Notes: a model not told the origin generated them from the sequence alone. Counted from the first letter of the stretch, positions 1 through 7,089 are shown. The stretch is 18,711 nt of DNA from Chlamydiota bacterium (GCA_012729785.1 JAAYCL010000016.1:1-18711), one strand, 5' to 3'. Numbers and translations are program-made.

Positions 1-112
1 AAGCGGTTGTACCCTTTTATTTATCCAAGCCCTTCTTGACAATACTAATCTTCGCGGCGCCCCCACCCCTAGGGGTGGGCGGGAGCCAACATCTCTCCGA
101 AAGCCCACACTT
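1..112 (-). repeat. Dispersed repeat, copy 1 (runs off the left edge)
   Basis: Read on the minus strand, this stretch begins with AAGTGTGGGCTTTCG (98-112), carries a perfect 18-bp palindrome CCCACCCCTAGGGGTGGG (62-79), then TTGTCAAGA, and ends with GGGTACAACCGCTT (14-1). The same four blocks occur in the same order and at nearly the same spacing at 15864-15981 on the plus strand, so the two are inverted copies of one element of about 115 bases. The sequence between the blocks has diverged, but the central hairpin is kept. No protein is encoded. It may be a non-autonomous mobile or REP-like element. The right-hand copy continues into a further inverted repeat, so this one may extend beyond the window. 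Confidence 0.7.
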
Positions 113-152
113 TAATCTACATCCCCTTAGGAAGCGGGGGGCGACACGGCGC

Positions 153-182
153 TGGACGACAAGCCCCGCCCCGTGGTACGAT
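153..182 (+). promoter_or_regulatory. Candidate sigma70 promoter for the basic-tailed protein
   Basis: TGGACG (153-158) and TACGAT (177-182) are separated by 18 bases, and a TG sits just before the -10 box. Each hexamer matches the consensus at four of six positions. The site lies about 65 bases upstream of the ATG at 247, in an otherwise non-coding stretch, and is the best candidate there. Confidence 0.4.
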
Positions 183-246
183 ACTGATCGGATCTTCGGT
201 CGGCCCGATACGGCGGTCGGTGGCCGACCCGCGAAAGGAGGGCTCA

Positions 247-591
247 ATGGCCCAGTTGCAGCCGAAGGACAAGGTGCAGTGGCGGGCGGGCGACACCCCG
301 TCGTCGTCGCACCTGAGGACCGGGGTCATCAAGGAGGTGCTCCCCGGCGGCCTCTGTCTCGTGCGGACGAAGGTGGACGGGGAGATGGTCGTCGAGGAGA
401 TCAGGATGGCGCGCCTGAAACCCGTCCAGCCCCCGCCGGAGGCCCCGAAGAAGAAAGGCGGCGCCCGCAGGGCCGGGAAGGCCGGGAAGGCCGCCCCCGC
501 GGCGGAGAAGGCCGCCCCGAAGGCGAAGAAGGCCGCCCCGAAGGCGAAGAAGGCCCGCCGCCGGAAGAAGTCGAAGAAGAAGGCCGCCTGA
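247..591 (+). CDS. Small protein with Lys/Ala/Pro-rich basic tail
   Basis: A 114-residue protein of unknown function. The start is fixed by AAAGGAGG about six bases before the ATG. Residues 1-60 look like a compact beta-rich module: alternating hydrophobics, GVIKEVLPGG, and CLVRTKVDGE followed by VVEEIRMARLKPV. This could be a small SH3-like barrel, but I cannot assign a family. Residues 62-114 are low complexity, almost entirely Lys, Ala, Pro and Arg, with two exact AAPKAKK repeats, and resemble histone-H1-like or nucleic-acid-binding tails. The tail is encoded by exact 21-bp tandem repeats (511-552). It is followed by a strong hairpin and then the ATP-grasp gene. Nucleic-acid or nucleoid binding is inferred from charge only. 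Confidence 0.75.
   Translation: MAQLQPKDKVQWRAGDTPSSSHLRTGVIKEVLPGGLCLVRTKVDGEMVVEEIRMARLKPVQPPPEAPKKKGGARRAGKAGKAAPAAEKAAPKAKKAAPKAKKARRRKKSKKKAA
490..552 (+). repeat. Three 21-bp tandem repeats inside the basic-tail coding region
   Basis: Units at 511-531 and 532-552 are identical, and 490-510 is an imperfect third unit. A 9-bp direct repeat, GCCGGGAAG, precedes them at 472-480 and 481-489. The unit length is a multiple of three, so copy changes would lengthen or shorten the Lys/Ala tail without shifting the frame. Confidence 0.8.
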
Positions 592-614
592 CCGGTTGCG
601 CGGGCGGCGGCAGC

Positions 615-645
615 GCGCCCCCCGGTCCGGCGGACCGGGGGGCGC
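615..645 (+). terminator. Strong GC hairpin between the basic-tailed gene and the ATP-grasp gene
   Basis: A 14-bp perfect stem (615-628 with 632-645) has the three-base loop GGC. It lies 24 bases after the upstream stop codon and ends 21 bases before the ATG at 667. TCCTTGT follows it, not a real T tract, so it is only a weak candidate for intrinsic termination. It could instead be a processing or attenuation structure just upstream of the GGGGAGGA ribosome-binding site. Confidence 0.45.
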
Positions 646-666
646 TCCTTGTCCGGGGAGGAATCC

Positions 667-2193
667 ATGGCGAGGCTTCTCGAGAGTCTCGGCGCCCTGA
701 AGAAGGCGATCGCGTCGCGCGGCTGGTTCCGCGACGTGCGCCTCGTCTACCAGGGGTTCGGCCCGCTGGGGGCCTGGATGTTCAGGGAGCTCCTCCCGGT
801 CTCGCACATCGTCGCCGAGTACTACGGGGAGGAGGTGCAGACGTACCTCGAGGAAGAGGACGGCGCGACGGTCTTCTCCGCGGAGAAGGAGTCCGGCGTC
901 CGGCACAACGATTCGACCCTCTTCAACCGCTACTACTACCCCGACCGCGGGGAGGCGATCGCCGCGTCGCTGAACCGCCTCTCCGGCAGGGTCTGCTTCG
1001 TCCCGTTCGCCACGACCCCCGGCCTCGAGGAGTTCCTCTTCAGGCACGGCAGCAGGTATCACCTCCTCCAGAACTCCACCATCGTCCAGAACTATTTCGA
1101 CTACAAAGCGCGCCTCGCCTGGAGCGCGAAGGAGATCGGCATCCCGATCCCGCCCGACAGCCTCGTGACGCTCTTCGGCGCGCTCGACTATCCGCGCCTC
1201 GCGGATGCGTTCGAGTCGGGGTTCGTCATCCAGGTCCCCCTCTCGCAGGCGGGCGGGGGGACGCACTTCGCCTTCTCGCCTGACGACTTCGGCCGGATCG
1301 TCGAGGAGAACCGCGCCGCGCTCGGACCGCTCTTCGACAAGACGCAGGTGAAGGTGACCCCGTTCCTGCCCGGTCCCAGTCTCAACTGCACCGGCTGCGT
1401 CGTCAACGGCGCCGTGGCGCTCTCCCCGCCCGACATCCAGATCGTGGGCGACCCGCACTTCGTGGAGACCCCGGGGCAGTACATCGGCTCCGATTTCGCG
1501 CGCAACGACTTCGAGCCGGAGCACCGGAGACGGATCCTCGAGATCACGGCCCGCATCGGCGCCTGGATGGGGGCGCGCGGCTACCGCGGGAACTTCGGCG
1601 TGGACTTCCTCTCCACGGTGGACGGAAACAACCGCGTGAAGGATATCTTCGTGAGCGAGGTGAACGCCCGTCTCGTCGGCGAATCGCAGTATATGGCCGA
1701 CTGGCAGGCGATGGCCGGCAGCGTCCCGCTCACCTTCTTCCATCTCGCCGAGTGGATGAACCTCGACGAGATCACCCCCGCGGAGATCGCCGCCTACAAC
1801 GCCTCCCTCCCGCCGATCGAGGGCTCGGCGCTCCTCCTCTACACGCGCGAGAAGGGGACCTTCCGGGCCGCGGGGGGGATCAGCTCCGGCATCTATCGCT
1901 TCGACGGCGACCGCCTCGTCCGCCTCCGCGACGGGTTCCTCCTCTCCCAGACCAGGTCGGCGGACGAGTTCGTCATCACCAACGGGATCCCCTGGGACGG
2001 CCTCGTCCTCGGTCACCCGCGGTACGGCGACTACAACGTATTCCTTTGCTACCTCCTTACCCGGGAGAGCATCGTCCAGCCCGGCAACTGGCGGCTGGTG
2101 AACGACAGGTGGCGCAGGCGGGCGGACCTCGTCTACGCGGCGCTCGGCCTCGTCCCGTGCCCGCCGCGCCTCCTCCCCGGCGAAAAGGCCTGA
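667..2193 (+). CDS. ATP-grasp domain protein, substrate unknown
   Basis: A 508-residue protein. The ATG at 667 is chosen because GGGGAGGA precedes it at good spacing; an in-frame TTG at 649 lacks that. Residues 20-130 look like a Rossmann-type pre-ATP-grasp domain (VRLVYQGFGPLGAW). Residues about 145-365 form the ATP-grasp part: a lysine-containing strand near FDYKARL, a Gly-rich loop SQAGGGTHF (193-201), FGVDFL (310-315), and the metal-binding strand EVNARLVGES (331-340) with acidic and Asn ligands. The C-terminal 140 residues match nothing I recognise. ATP-grasp enzymes ligate a carboxylate to an amine or thiol via acyl phosphate; the substrates here are unknown. The next gene, a membrane-anchored hydrolase, follows after 47 bases in the same direction and may be cotranscribed. 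Confidence 0.85.
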   Translation: MARLLESLGALKKAIASRGWFRDVRLVYQGFGPLGAWMFRELLPVSHIVAEYYGEEVQTYLEEEDGATVFSAEKESGVRHNDSTLFNRYYYPDRGEAIAASLNRLSGRVCFVPFATTPGLEEFLFRHGSRYHLLQNSTIVQNYFDYKARLAWSAKEIGIPIPPDSLVTLFGALDYPRLADAFESGFVIQVPLSQAGGGTHFAFSPDDFGRIVEENRAALGPLFDKTQVKVTPFLPGPSLNCTGCVVNGAVALSPPDIQIVGDPHFVETPGQYIGSDFARNDFEPEHRRRILEITARIGAWMGARGYRGNFGVDFLSTVDGNNRVKDIFVSEVNARLVGESQYMADWQAMAGSVPLTFFHLAEWMNLDEITPAEIAAYNASLPPIEGSALLLYTREKGTFRAAGGISSGIYRFDGDRLVRLRDGFLLSQTRSADEFVITNGIPWDGLVLGHPRYGDYNVFLCYLLTRESIVQPGNWRLVNDRWRRRADLVYAALGLVPCPPRLLPGEKA

Positions 2194-2240
2194 GCCCCGC
2201 GCGCGCCTCCCGGGCGCGCGCCGGGGCGAAGGGGGGCGGC

Positions 2241-3146
2241 ATGCCAGGGATCATGAAGCTGCTCGCGGGGATCGTCGTCGCGGCGGTCTGCCTGCGCTGT
2301 TTCTTCCTCGTCTTCGAACGCGCCAACCTCTACTTCCCCACCCGAACGCTCGAGGCCGCGCCGGACGAGATCGGTCTCGCCTACCAGGACGTCTTCCTCA
2401 CCGCCTCCGACGGCGTGAAGCTGCACGGCTGGTTCGTCCCTTCCGCCGCGCGGGGGCGGGCCGTCCTCTTCTTCCACGGGAACGCCGGGAACATCTCGCA
2501 CCGGCTCCAGACGATCGCGATCCTCCACCGTCTCGGCCTCGCCGCGCTCATGATCGACTACCGCGGCTACGGGAGGAGCGGCGGGCGGCCGTCGGAGGAG
2601 GGGCTCTACCGCGACGCCGAGGCGGCCTACGACTGGCTCAGGGCGCGGCCGGAGATCGATCCATCGTCGATCGTGGCCTTCGGCAGGTCGCTCGGCGGCG
2701 CGGTGGCGGTGGAGCTGGCGCGGCGGCGAACGGTCTCCGCCCTGATCGTCGAGAGCGCATTCAGTTCGACCGCCGATATCGGACGGGAGGTCCTGCCGTT
2801 CCTCCCCGTGCGCCTCCTGGTCACGCAGCGGTTCGACTCGATCGCCAAGGTGGGATCGCTCGCCGTCCCGAAGCTGTTCATCCACGCGCGGCAGGACGAG
2901 ATCATCCCGTTCTCCCACGGCGAACGCCTCTTCCGGGCCGCCGCGGAGCCGAAGCGGTTCGTCGCCCTTCGGGGAGGGCACAACGACGCGTTTCTGCTCC
3001 CGGAAAACGCCTACCCGGGGATCCTCGCCCGGTTCTTCGGCGAGGTTTCCGGCGCGGGCCCCTCGAAACCGGCCACGGAAACCCCTGCCGCCCCCGTGCG
3101 GGAGGGAGGGGGGGCCCCGGCGGCGCGCTTGACGCACGGTTCGTAG
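2241..3146 (+). CDS. Membrane-anchored alpha/beta hydrolase (BEM46/ABHD13-like)
   Basis: A 301-residue serine hydrolase. An N-terminal hydrophobic segment (about residues 5-26) likely anchors it, with the catalytic domain outside the cytoplasm. The fold landmarks are in order: oxyanion-loop HGNAGN (79-84), DYRGYGRSGG (106-115), nucleophile elbow GRSLGG with Ser150, Asp219 in HARQDE, and His247 in GGHND. The spacing fits the BEM46/ABHD12/13 type, a family with poorly known substrates. The last 40 residues are a Pro/Ala-rich tail. The ATG at 2241 has GAAGGGGGG upstream; a second in-frame ATG at 2253 is possible but its Shine-Dalgarno spacing is too short. The gene lies 47 bases after the ATP-grasp gene and is probably in its transcription unit. 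Confidence 0.88.
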   Translation: MPGIMKLLAGIVVAAVCLRCFFLVFERANLYFPTRTLEAAPDEIGLAYQDVFLTASDGVKLHGWFVPSAARGRAVLFFHGNAGNISHRLQTIAILHRLGLAALMIDYRGYGRSGGRPSEEGLYRDAEAAYDWLRARPEIDPSSIVAFGRSLGGAVAVELARRRTVSALIVESAFSSTADIGREVLPFLPVRLLVTQRFDSIAKVGSLAVPKLFIHARQDEIIPFSHGERLFRAAAEPKRFVALRGGHNDAFLLPENAYPGILARFFGEVSGAGPSKPATETPAAPVREGGGAPAARLTHGS

Positions 3147-3158
3147 GGCCGAATCCTG

Positions 3159-3187
3159 TTCACTTCGCCGCCGCCTTTTGGTATATG
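3159..3187 (+). promoter_or_regulatory. Candidate promoter for the uridine-kinase-like gene
   Basis: TTCACT (3159-3164) and TATATG (3182-3187) are separated by 17 bases in the 82-base gap before the kinase gene. The leader would be about 35 bases. The match is moderate, but it is the most AT-rich spot in the gap. Confidence 0.4.
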
Positions 3188-3228
3188 CATTCCCCTGAAA
3201 AACCGGCATCGACGCGGGAGCAGACGCC

Positions 3229-4263
3229 ATGCGTATCGTGACGTGGGAAGAGCTGTATGAGATGGAGGTGGTCACCCGGGCGCGCGCGTGGAACCGCGTG
3301 CGCGACATGGACACCATCGCCGGCATCAATCGCCGGATGCGCTACGGCGGGTACGACGCGGTGATCCGCGAGGCCGACAAGGTCTACGAGGAGGCCATCC
3401 GCAAGGCGGCGGAGGCGATCGCGCGCCGCCGCCCGGGCGTGCGGCTGGTGATCGTCGCGGGGCCCAGCTCCTCGGGCAAGACCACCACCACGATGAAGCT
3501 CTGCGAGGCGCTGCAGGGGCTCGGGCAGGAGCTGCGGATGTTCGCCCTCGACAACTACTTCTGGAACCTGAAGGACCAGCCGCAGGACGAGTTCGGGGAT
3601 TACAACTTCGAGACGCCCGAGGCGCTCGATATGCGGCTCATCAACAGGAACCTCACCGATCTCCTGGCGGGCAGGGAGACGCTCCTCCCGGTCTACAACT
3701 TCAAGACCGGCATGCGGGAGGCGGAGGGCGTGCCGATGCGCCTCGAGAAGGGGCAGCTCCTCGTCGTGGAGGGGCTCCACGGCTTCCACCGCGACACGAC
3801 GCGGGGGATACCGCTCGAGTCGCAGTTCCGCGTCTACATCGAGGCGATCTGCCAGCTCAAAGACCGGAAGGGCAACTTCGTCCCTTGGACCGACATCAGG
3901 ATCCTGCGGAGGATGGTGCGGGACAACCTCCACCGCAACTACACCCCGCTGAAGACCGTCGGGCACTGGCACTACGTGCGGGCCTCGGAGAAGGCGCACA
4001 TCGTCCCGTTCATCAAGGACGCGGACGTGGTCGTGAACGGCTACCTGCCGTACGAGCTCCCCGTCCACAAGAGGTACCTGTACCGCAGCCTGAAGGAGGC
4101 GGTGGAGCATTTCGGGGACGCCAAGGGCAAGGAGGACGCCTTCCGGCGGGCGCAGCGTTGCCTCGGGTACCTCGAGGAGGTGGACCTCCTCGAGGACGAC
4201 TCCCTCATCCCCCCGACCTCCCTGCTCCGCGAGTTCATCGGCGGGAGCGTCTACACCGGGTGA
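3229..4263 (+). CDS. Uridine kinase-like P-loop kinase
   Basis: A 344-residue nucleoside-kinase-family protein. Walker A GPSSSGKTT is at 78-86. It is followed by LDNYFW (107-112), the equivalent of the LDDYY substrate loop of uridine kinases, then DYNFETPEALD (124-134), YNFKTGMRE (156-164) and VVEGLHG (179-185). The YNFKTG and EGLHG blocks are typical of the longer bacterial uridine-kinase variant that often carries an N-terminal TGS/ThrRS-like region. Here that region is missing, and only about 70 residues precede the P-loop. The expected reaction is phosphorylation of uridine or cytidine to the monophosphate with ATP or GTP in the cytoplasm. The start ATG has GGGAG upstream. The gene is convergent with an exported HAD phosphatase, with 13 bases between the stops. 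Confidence 0.85.
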   Translation: MRIVTWEELYEMEVVTRARAWNRVRDMDTIAGINRRMRYGGYDAVIREADKVYEEAIRKAAEAIARRRPGVRLVIVAGPSSSGKTTTTMKLCEALQGLGQELRMFALDNYFWNLKDQPQDEFGDYNFETPEALDMRLINRNLTDLLAGRETLLPVYNFKTGMREAEGVPMRLEKGQLLVVEGLHGFHRDTTRGIPLESQFRVYIEAICQLKDRKGNFVPWTDIRILRRMVRDNLHRNYTPLKTVGHWHYVRASEKAHIVPFIKDADVVVNGYLPYELPVHKRYLYRSLKEAVEHFGDAKGKEDAFRRAQRCLGYLEEVDLLEDDSLIPPTSLLREFIGGSVYTG

Positions 4264-4276
4264 GGGGCGGCGGCCG

Positions 4277-5461
4277 CTACTGCAGCACCCCGACCTCCTC
4301 GAAGATGCCCGCGGGCGCGGGCTGCGCCTTCTCCCCTGTCGTCGCGTTCGCGGGAGCGGGGGCCGGGGCGGCCGAAGGGCCTTCCGGCGCGGGGGGCGGC
4401 TTCAGCAGCTCTATCTGCGACGGGTCGTTGACCCTGATCTGCGGCGCGCCGCGGTACGCGGTCACCTTCCCGGTCACGCGGATCTTCTTCCCCTCGTAGG
4501 TCGACTTGACGTCGCCGAACTTCTCCTGGTTGAACACGGCGATGCTCAGCCCGTCCCGGTCCGTCCCCTCGAAGCGCAGGGAGTCGGGGCCGCGCGTGCG
4601 CACGCGCACGCCGGAGACCGTGCCCTCGACGACCACCGTCTCGCCCATCCTCCCCCCCGCCTGGGCGGGGGTCAGCGCCCCGGAGCCGGACGAAACCGCC
4701 GGCTCCGCCGCCTCTTTCGCCGACGGGACCTCGACGTACGCCCCCTTCCTCGTCCAGTCCCCGTACATCGGGTTGGGGACGATGACCAGGTCGCGGCCGA
4801 AGCGGTCCTTCGCCTGCTCGAACGAGACCTCGCCTTCGTCGTACAGGTCGTGGATCTGATCGCCGCAGAGCATCAGGATCTTGAGCGGCGGCAGGGACGT
4901 CCCCTCCGGGAGCGTCTTCACCTCGCCTTTCTCCACGTCGTTCCGACGGGCGGTCTTCTTCCGGTCCCGGGCGTATGGGCCCTCGCGCATCAGCACGACG
5001 TCGACGGCGAAGCCGAGGTCGGCGAGGTTCTTGATCGTGGCCGCCTTGGTGGGGGCCTCGCGGTTGGTGATGATGACCACCTTGCCGCCGAGCTCGCGCG
5101 CGAGGGCGCAGAACTCCTTCGCCCCGGGGAGGGCGGTCGCCTCGGCGCGGTTGCACCATGCATCCCAGGCGCCGCTCGAGTGGCCCGTCCCCGTGACGGT
5201 GATCTCCTTCTGGAACTCGACGTTGCAGATGATCGTCTCGTCGGCGTCGAGCACCACGCACCAGGTCCCCGGTTTCTCGGCCTTCGCGAGTTCCCTGAGG
5301 CGCAGCCCCGCGTTGGCGTACGCCTGCTGGCAGCACGCCTTGAACGTGTCGGCCGAGCCGACCCAGTGGATGTCGTTGGGGAGCTTCACCCTTTCGGCCG
5401 GGCAGGCCAGGGGAACGGCGAGGACGAGGGCTGCGGCGAGGGGGATGCGGAACGGTTTCAT
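4277..5461 (-). CDS. Exported HAD acid phosphatase (class B/IIIB-like) with C-terminal OB-fold
   Basis: A 394-residue protein. The ATG is preceded by AGGAGG at six bases. Residues 1-22 are a signal peptide; Cys20 follows PLA, a poor lipobox, so lipoprotein status is doubtful. HAD motifs of the e(P4)/acid phosphatase IIIB type: VVLDADET with Asp72 and Asp74, IITNRE (130-135, motif II), basic residues KK (168-169), and LMLCGDQIHDL with Asp201 (motif IV). A linker (about 245-272) leads to an OB-fold-like domain (273-352, VVVEGTVSGV through QIRVNDPSQIELL), then a Pro/Ala tail. Family members dephosphorylate nucleoside monophosphates and other phosphomonoesters outside the cytoplasm. An added OB-fold is unusual for this family and could bind oligonucleotides or polysaccharide (inference). 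Confidence 0.88.
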   Translation of the reverse strand: MKPFRIPLAAALVLAVPLACPAERVKLPNDIHWVGSADTFKACCQQAYANAGLRLRELAKAEKPGTWCVVLDADETIICNVEFQKEITVTGTGHSSGAWDAWCNRAEATALPGAKEFCALARELGGKVVIITNREAPTKAATIKNLADLGFAVDVVLMREGPYARDRKKTARRNDVEKGEVKTLPEGTSLPPLKILMLCGDQIHDLYDEGEVSFEQAKDRFGRDLVIVPNPMYGDWTRKGAYVEVPSAKEAAEPAVSSGSGALTPAQAGGRMGETVVVEGTVSGVRVRTRGPDSLRFEGTDRDGLSIAVFNQEKFGDVKSTYEGKKIRVTGKVTAYRGAPQIRVNDPSQIELLKPPPAPEGPSAAPAPAPANATTGEKAQPAPAGIFEEVGVLQ

Positions 5462-5524
5462 CGGCGGCCTCCTGCTGCGATGGACGGAACGAGCGGGGGC
5501 CGTCGGTCCGGCGCCCCGGGACAC

Positions 5525-5553
5525 ATTCTCACACAACGGCGCGCGCGACTCAA
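5525..5553 (-). promoter_or_regulatory. Candidate promoter for the HAD phosphatase gene
   Basis: On the minus strand, TTGAGT (5553-5548) and GAGAAT (5530-5525) are separated by 17 bases, with a TGT just before the -10 box (extended -10). The leader would be about 57 bases to the ATG at 5461. Confidence 0.45.
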
Positions 5554-5581
5554 CCGAAAAGGATGCCACCCGGGCGGAAGC

Positions 5582-5610
5582 TTCCCCGCCGCGCCGGATT
5601 GTGCTACAGT
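5582..5610 (+). promoter_or_regulatory. Extended -10 promoter placed for a leaderless transcript
   Basis: TGCTACAGT (5602-5610) is an extended -10 element. A weak TTCCCC lies 17 bases upstream (5582-5587). Only six bases separate the -10 box from the ATG at 5617, so transcription would begin at or next to the start codon. No Shine-Dalgarno sequence is present. Confidence 0.5.
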
Positions 5611-5616
5611 CGGCGC

Positions 5617-6090
5617 ATGGAGACACGCGGCGAGGAGCGCCGGGACCTCAACTCCTCCGTGGGCGGCACGGGCGGCCTCGGCACCGTCGGCGGCCGGGGG
5701 GGCGGCGCGCCGGCCCCCGCGCCCGCGGCGGGGGTCGCCGCCTCGTCGGGGCGCGTGCGCGGCTGCGTCATCTACCTCGCCGGGGACTCGGTCGGCGGCG
5801 CGAGCCCGCACGGCCGGGCCCTGATGCGCGCCTTCCTCTACACCCTGACCGAGATCGCCCCCCAGCCGGAGGCCATCATACTCGTCGGGGAGGCGGTGCG
5901 GCTCGCCCGGCCCGGCTCGGAGACGTTCGAGTGCCTCTCCCTGATGCAGGAGCAGCACGTCGAGATCCTGCGGGCGGAGATCTCCGTCAGGGAGCTCGGG
6001 GAGTCGGAGGCCGCCGCCGCGGGCAGGGCGGTGACGATGCACGTCATCCTGGACCGGCTGCTCCGCGCGGAGAAGGTGATCGCCTTGTAA
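5617..6090 (+). CDS. YedF/DsrE-like protein lacking the family cysteines
   Basis: A 157-residue protein. Residues 49-157 match the C-terminal DsrE-like domain of YedF (the selenium-metabolism-associated sulfurtransferase-like family): VIYLAGDSVGGASPHGRALMR, then FLYTLTEIAPQPEAIILVGEA, VRLARPGSE, and the C-terminal helix HVILDRLLRAEKVIAL. Typical YedF proteins have an N-terminal TusA/SirA-like domain and a CGTC-like motif after the VEIL strand. Here the N-terminus is a 45-residue Gly/Ala-rich tail, and the motif region reads VEILRAEISVRELG, with no cysteine. Sulfur transfer by the usual chemistry is therefore unlikely. The start at 5617 is preferred because a -10 box ends six bases before it. 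An in-frame ATG at 5563 lies upstream of that promoter. Confidence 0.75.
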   Translation: METRGEERRDLNSSVGGTGGLGTVGGRGGGAPAPAPAAGVAASSGRVRGCVIYLAGDSVGGASPHGRALMRAFLYTLTEIAPQPEAIILVGEAVRLARPGSETFECLSLMQEQHVEILRAEISVRELGESEAAAAGRAVTMHVILDRLLRAEKVIAL

Positions 6091-6109
6091 GGGCGGCGAC
6101 GGCGGGCCG

Positions 6110-6445
6110 CTAGAACGGCAGCCAGTCGAACCAGCCGAGATGGAAGAGCTCGCTCCAGGTCGCCGCGGCGAGCGCCGCCACGTAGAGGAAGAGCGCCGAG
6201 AGCGAGAGCGCGTCGCGGTGCGCGGCCCCGAACGCGGCGAGGGGTTTCCGGAAGGCCACCAGCGCGACGCCCGCGGCCGACCCCGCCGCCGCGCCCGCGG
6301 CGGTGTTTCCCCCGAGAAGCGGTACGGCGCCCGCCGCCCACGCCCCCCCGAGGGCGCACACCGCGACGACGAGCAGGCATATGGCTGCGCCGAGCGCCGC
6401 GTCGACGCGCACGGCGAACGGGCGCGCCGGGCCCGTCGCGTTCAC
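6110..6445 (-). CDS. Small multi-pass membrane protein
   Basis: A 111-residue protein translated from GTG, whose codon overlaps the stop codon of the zinc-ribbon gene (GTGA). Translational coupling decides the start. Hydrophobic segments at about residues 15-38, 45-65 and 79-98 predict two or three membrane helices. The C-terminus is aromatic-rich (WSELFHLGWFDWLPF). No family is recognised. It is the third gene of an operon with overlapping genes, which suggests a shared role. It is convergent with the YedF-like gene, with only 19 bases between them. Confidence 0.7.
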   Translation of the reverse strand: MNATGPARPFAVRVDAALGAAICLLVVAVCALGGAWAAGAVPLLGGNTAAGAAAGSAAGVALVAFRKPLAAFGAAHRDALSLSALFLYVAALAAATWSELFHLGWFDWLPF

Positions 6446-6696
6446 GCGGACGGGGCGGCCGCCGCGGCGGCCTTCTCCGCCTCCTCGCGCTGCTTGGCCC
6501 TGAACTCCTTCCAGCAGCGGGCGGTGCAGTAGTAGCCGTTGTTCCGGTAGTACCATTTCACGCGGTTCAGCGGCTTGCCGCACTGCTCGCACTTGTCCGG
6601 TTTTTCCTTCTTGACCGGGGCCGCCTTCTTCGCGGGCTCCTCATTGGCGGCCGCCGCGCCCGCCGCCGCGCCCTCTTTCTTGACCTCGTCCGTCAT
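6442..6696 (-). CDS. Small zinc-ribbon protein
   Basis: An 84-residue protein. Residues 36-61 hold a treble-clef or zinc-ribbon-like module: CEQC (Cys36, Cys39), then KWYYRNNGYYC with Cys57, and Cys61 four residues later. The N-terminal third is Lys/Ala-rich, and the C-terminus is a charged helix ending in an alanine run. The ATG overlaps the stop of the preceding gene (ATGA), so the start follows from coupling. It is sandwiched between an EF-Tu-domain-2-like protein and a membrane protein with 4-base overlaps on both sides. Metal binding is likely from the motif; a nucleic-acid or ribosome partner is inference. Confidence 0.85.
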   Translation of the reverse strand: MTDEVKKEGAAAGAAAANEEPAKKAAPVKKEKPDKCEQCGKPLNRVKWYYRNNGYYCTARCWKEFRAKQREEAEKAAAAAAPSA

Positions 6697-6968
6697 AGTC
6701 CCGTCTTCCCTCCCTCGTCGACGACCTTGAATACCTTGTCATGAGGCCGCACGCGCCCGGACACCTTGATCCCGACCGCGTCGCCGGGCTTGGCCTCGGC
6801 GATGCTCCGGTGTTCGACCTGCATCGACTCGACCTTCTGCCGCTCGTCGGTCGTGTGCCCGGCGAAGCGGATGGTGTCCCCGACGCTGAGCGGGGCGCTC
6901 AGCTCGAGCGTGGCGACCTGGATGTGCCCGAAGAAGTGCGTGACCTTCCCGATCTCGATTTCGGCCAT
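6693..6968 (-). CDS. Translation elongation factor-like protein (EF-Tu domain 2-like)
   Basis: A 91-residue beta-barrel protein matching the short translation elongation factor-like family: EIGKVTHFFGHIQVA, APLSVGDTIRFAGHTTD, QKVESMQVEHRSI, GDAVGIKVSGRVRPHDKVFKV. The family corresponds to domain 2 of translational GTPases without a GTPase domain; similar modules end some U32 peptidases. The exact role is unknown. AAGGAGG precedes the ATG at 6968, so the longer in-frame reading upstream is rejected. It is the first gene of a three-gene operon and has a good promoter about 50 bases upstream. Confidence 0.9.
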   Translation of the reverse strand: MAEIEIGKVTHFFGHIQVATLELSAPLSVGDTIRFAGHTTDERQKVESMQVEHRSIAEAKPGDAVGIKVSGRVRPHDKVFKVVDEGGKTGL

Positions 6969-7016
6969 GACGCCCACCTCCTTCCGGGTCTCCCACCCCT
7001 CACAGTCCCGCGGCAC

Positions 7017-7045
7017 AGTGTAACGCGGAAACCGCCGCGCGGCAA
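7017..7045 (-). promoter_or_regulatory. Promoter of the EF-like/zinc-ribbon/membrane protein operon
   Basis: On the minus strand, TTGCCG (7045-7040) and TACACT (7022-7017) are separated by exactly 17 bases. The box pair resembles other promoters in this window (TTGCCC with TACAAT at 11693-11721). Confidence 0.6.
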
Positions 7046-7089
7046 GGGATAAGTGCCCCCCGGGGGGCGGACGCGGAGGGAGGCGCGCC

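Noticed and set aside
244-2016. 590-codon minus-strand frame opposite the ATP-grasp gene
   Set aside because: Low-complexity Glu/Arg/Val translation, no ribosome-binding site, and the plus strand has conserved ATP-grasp motifs.
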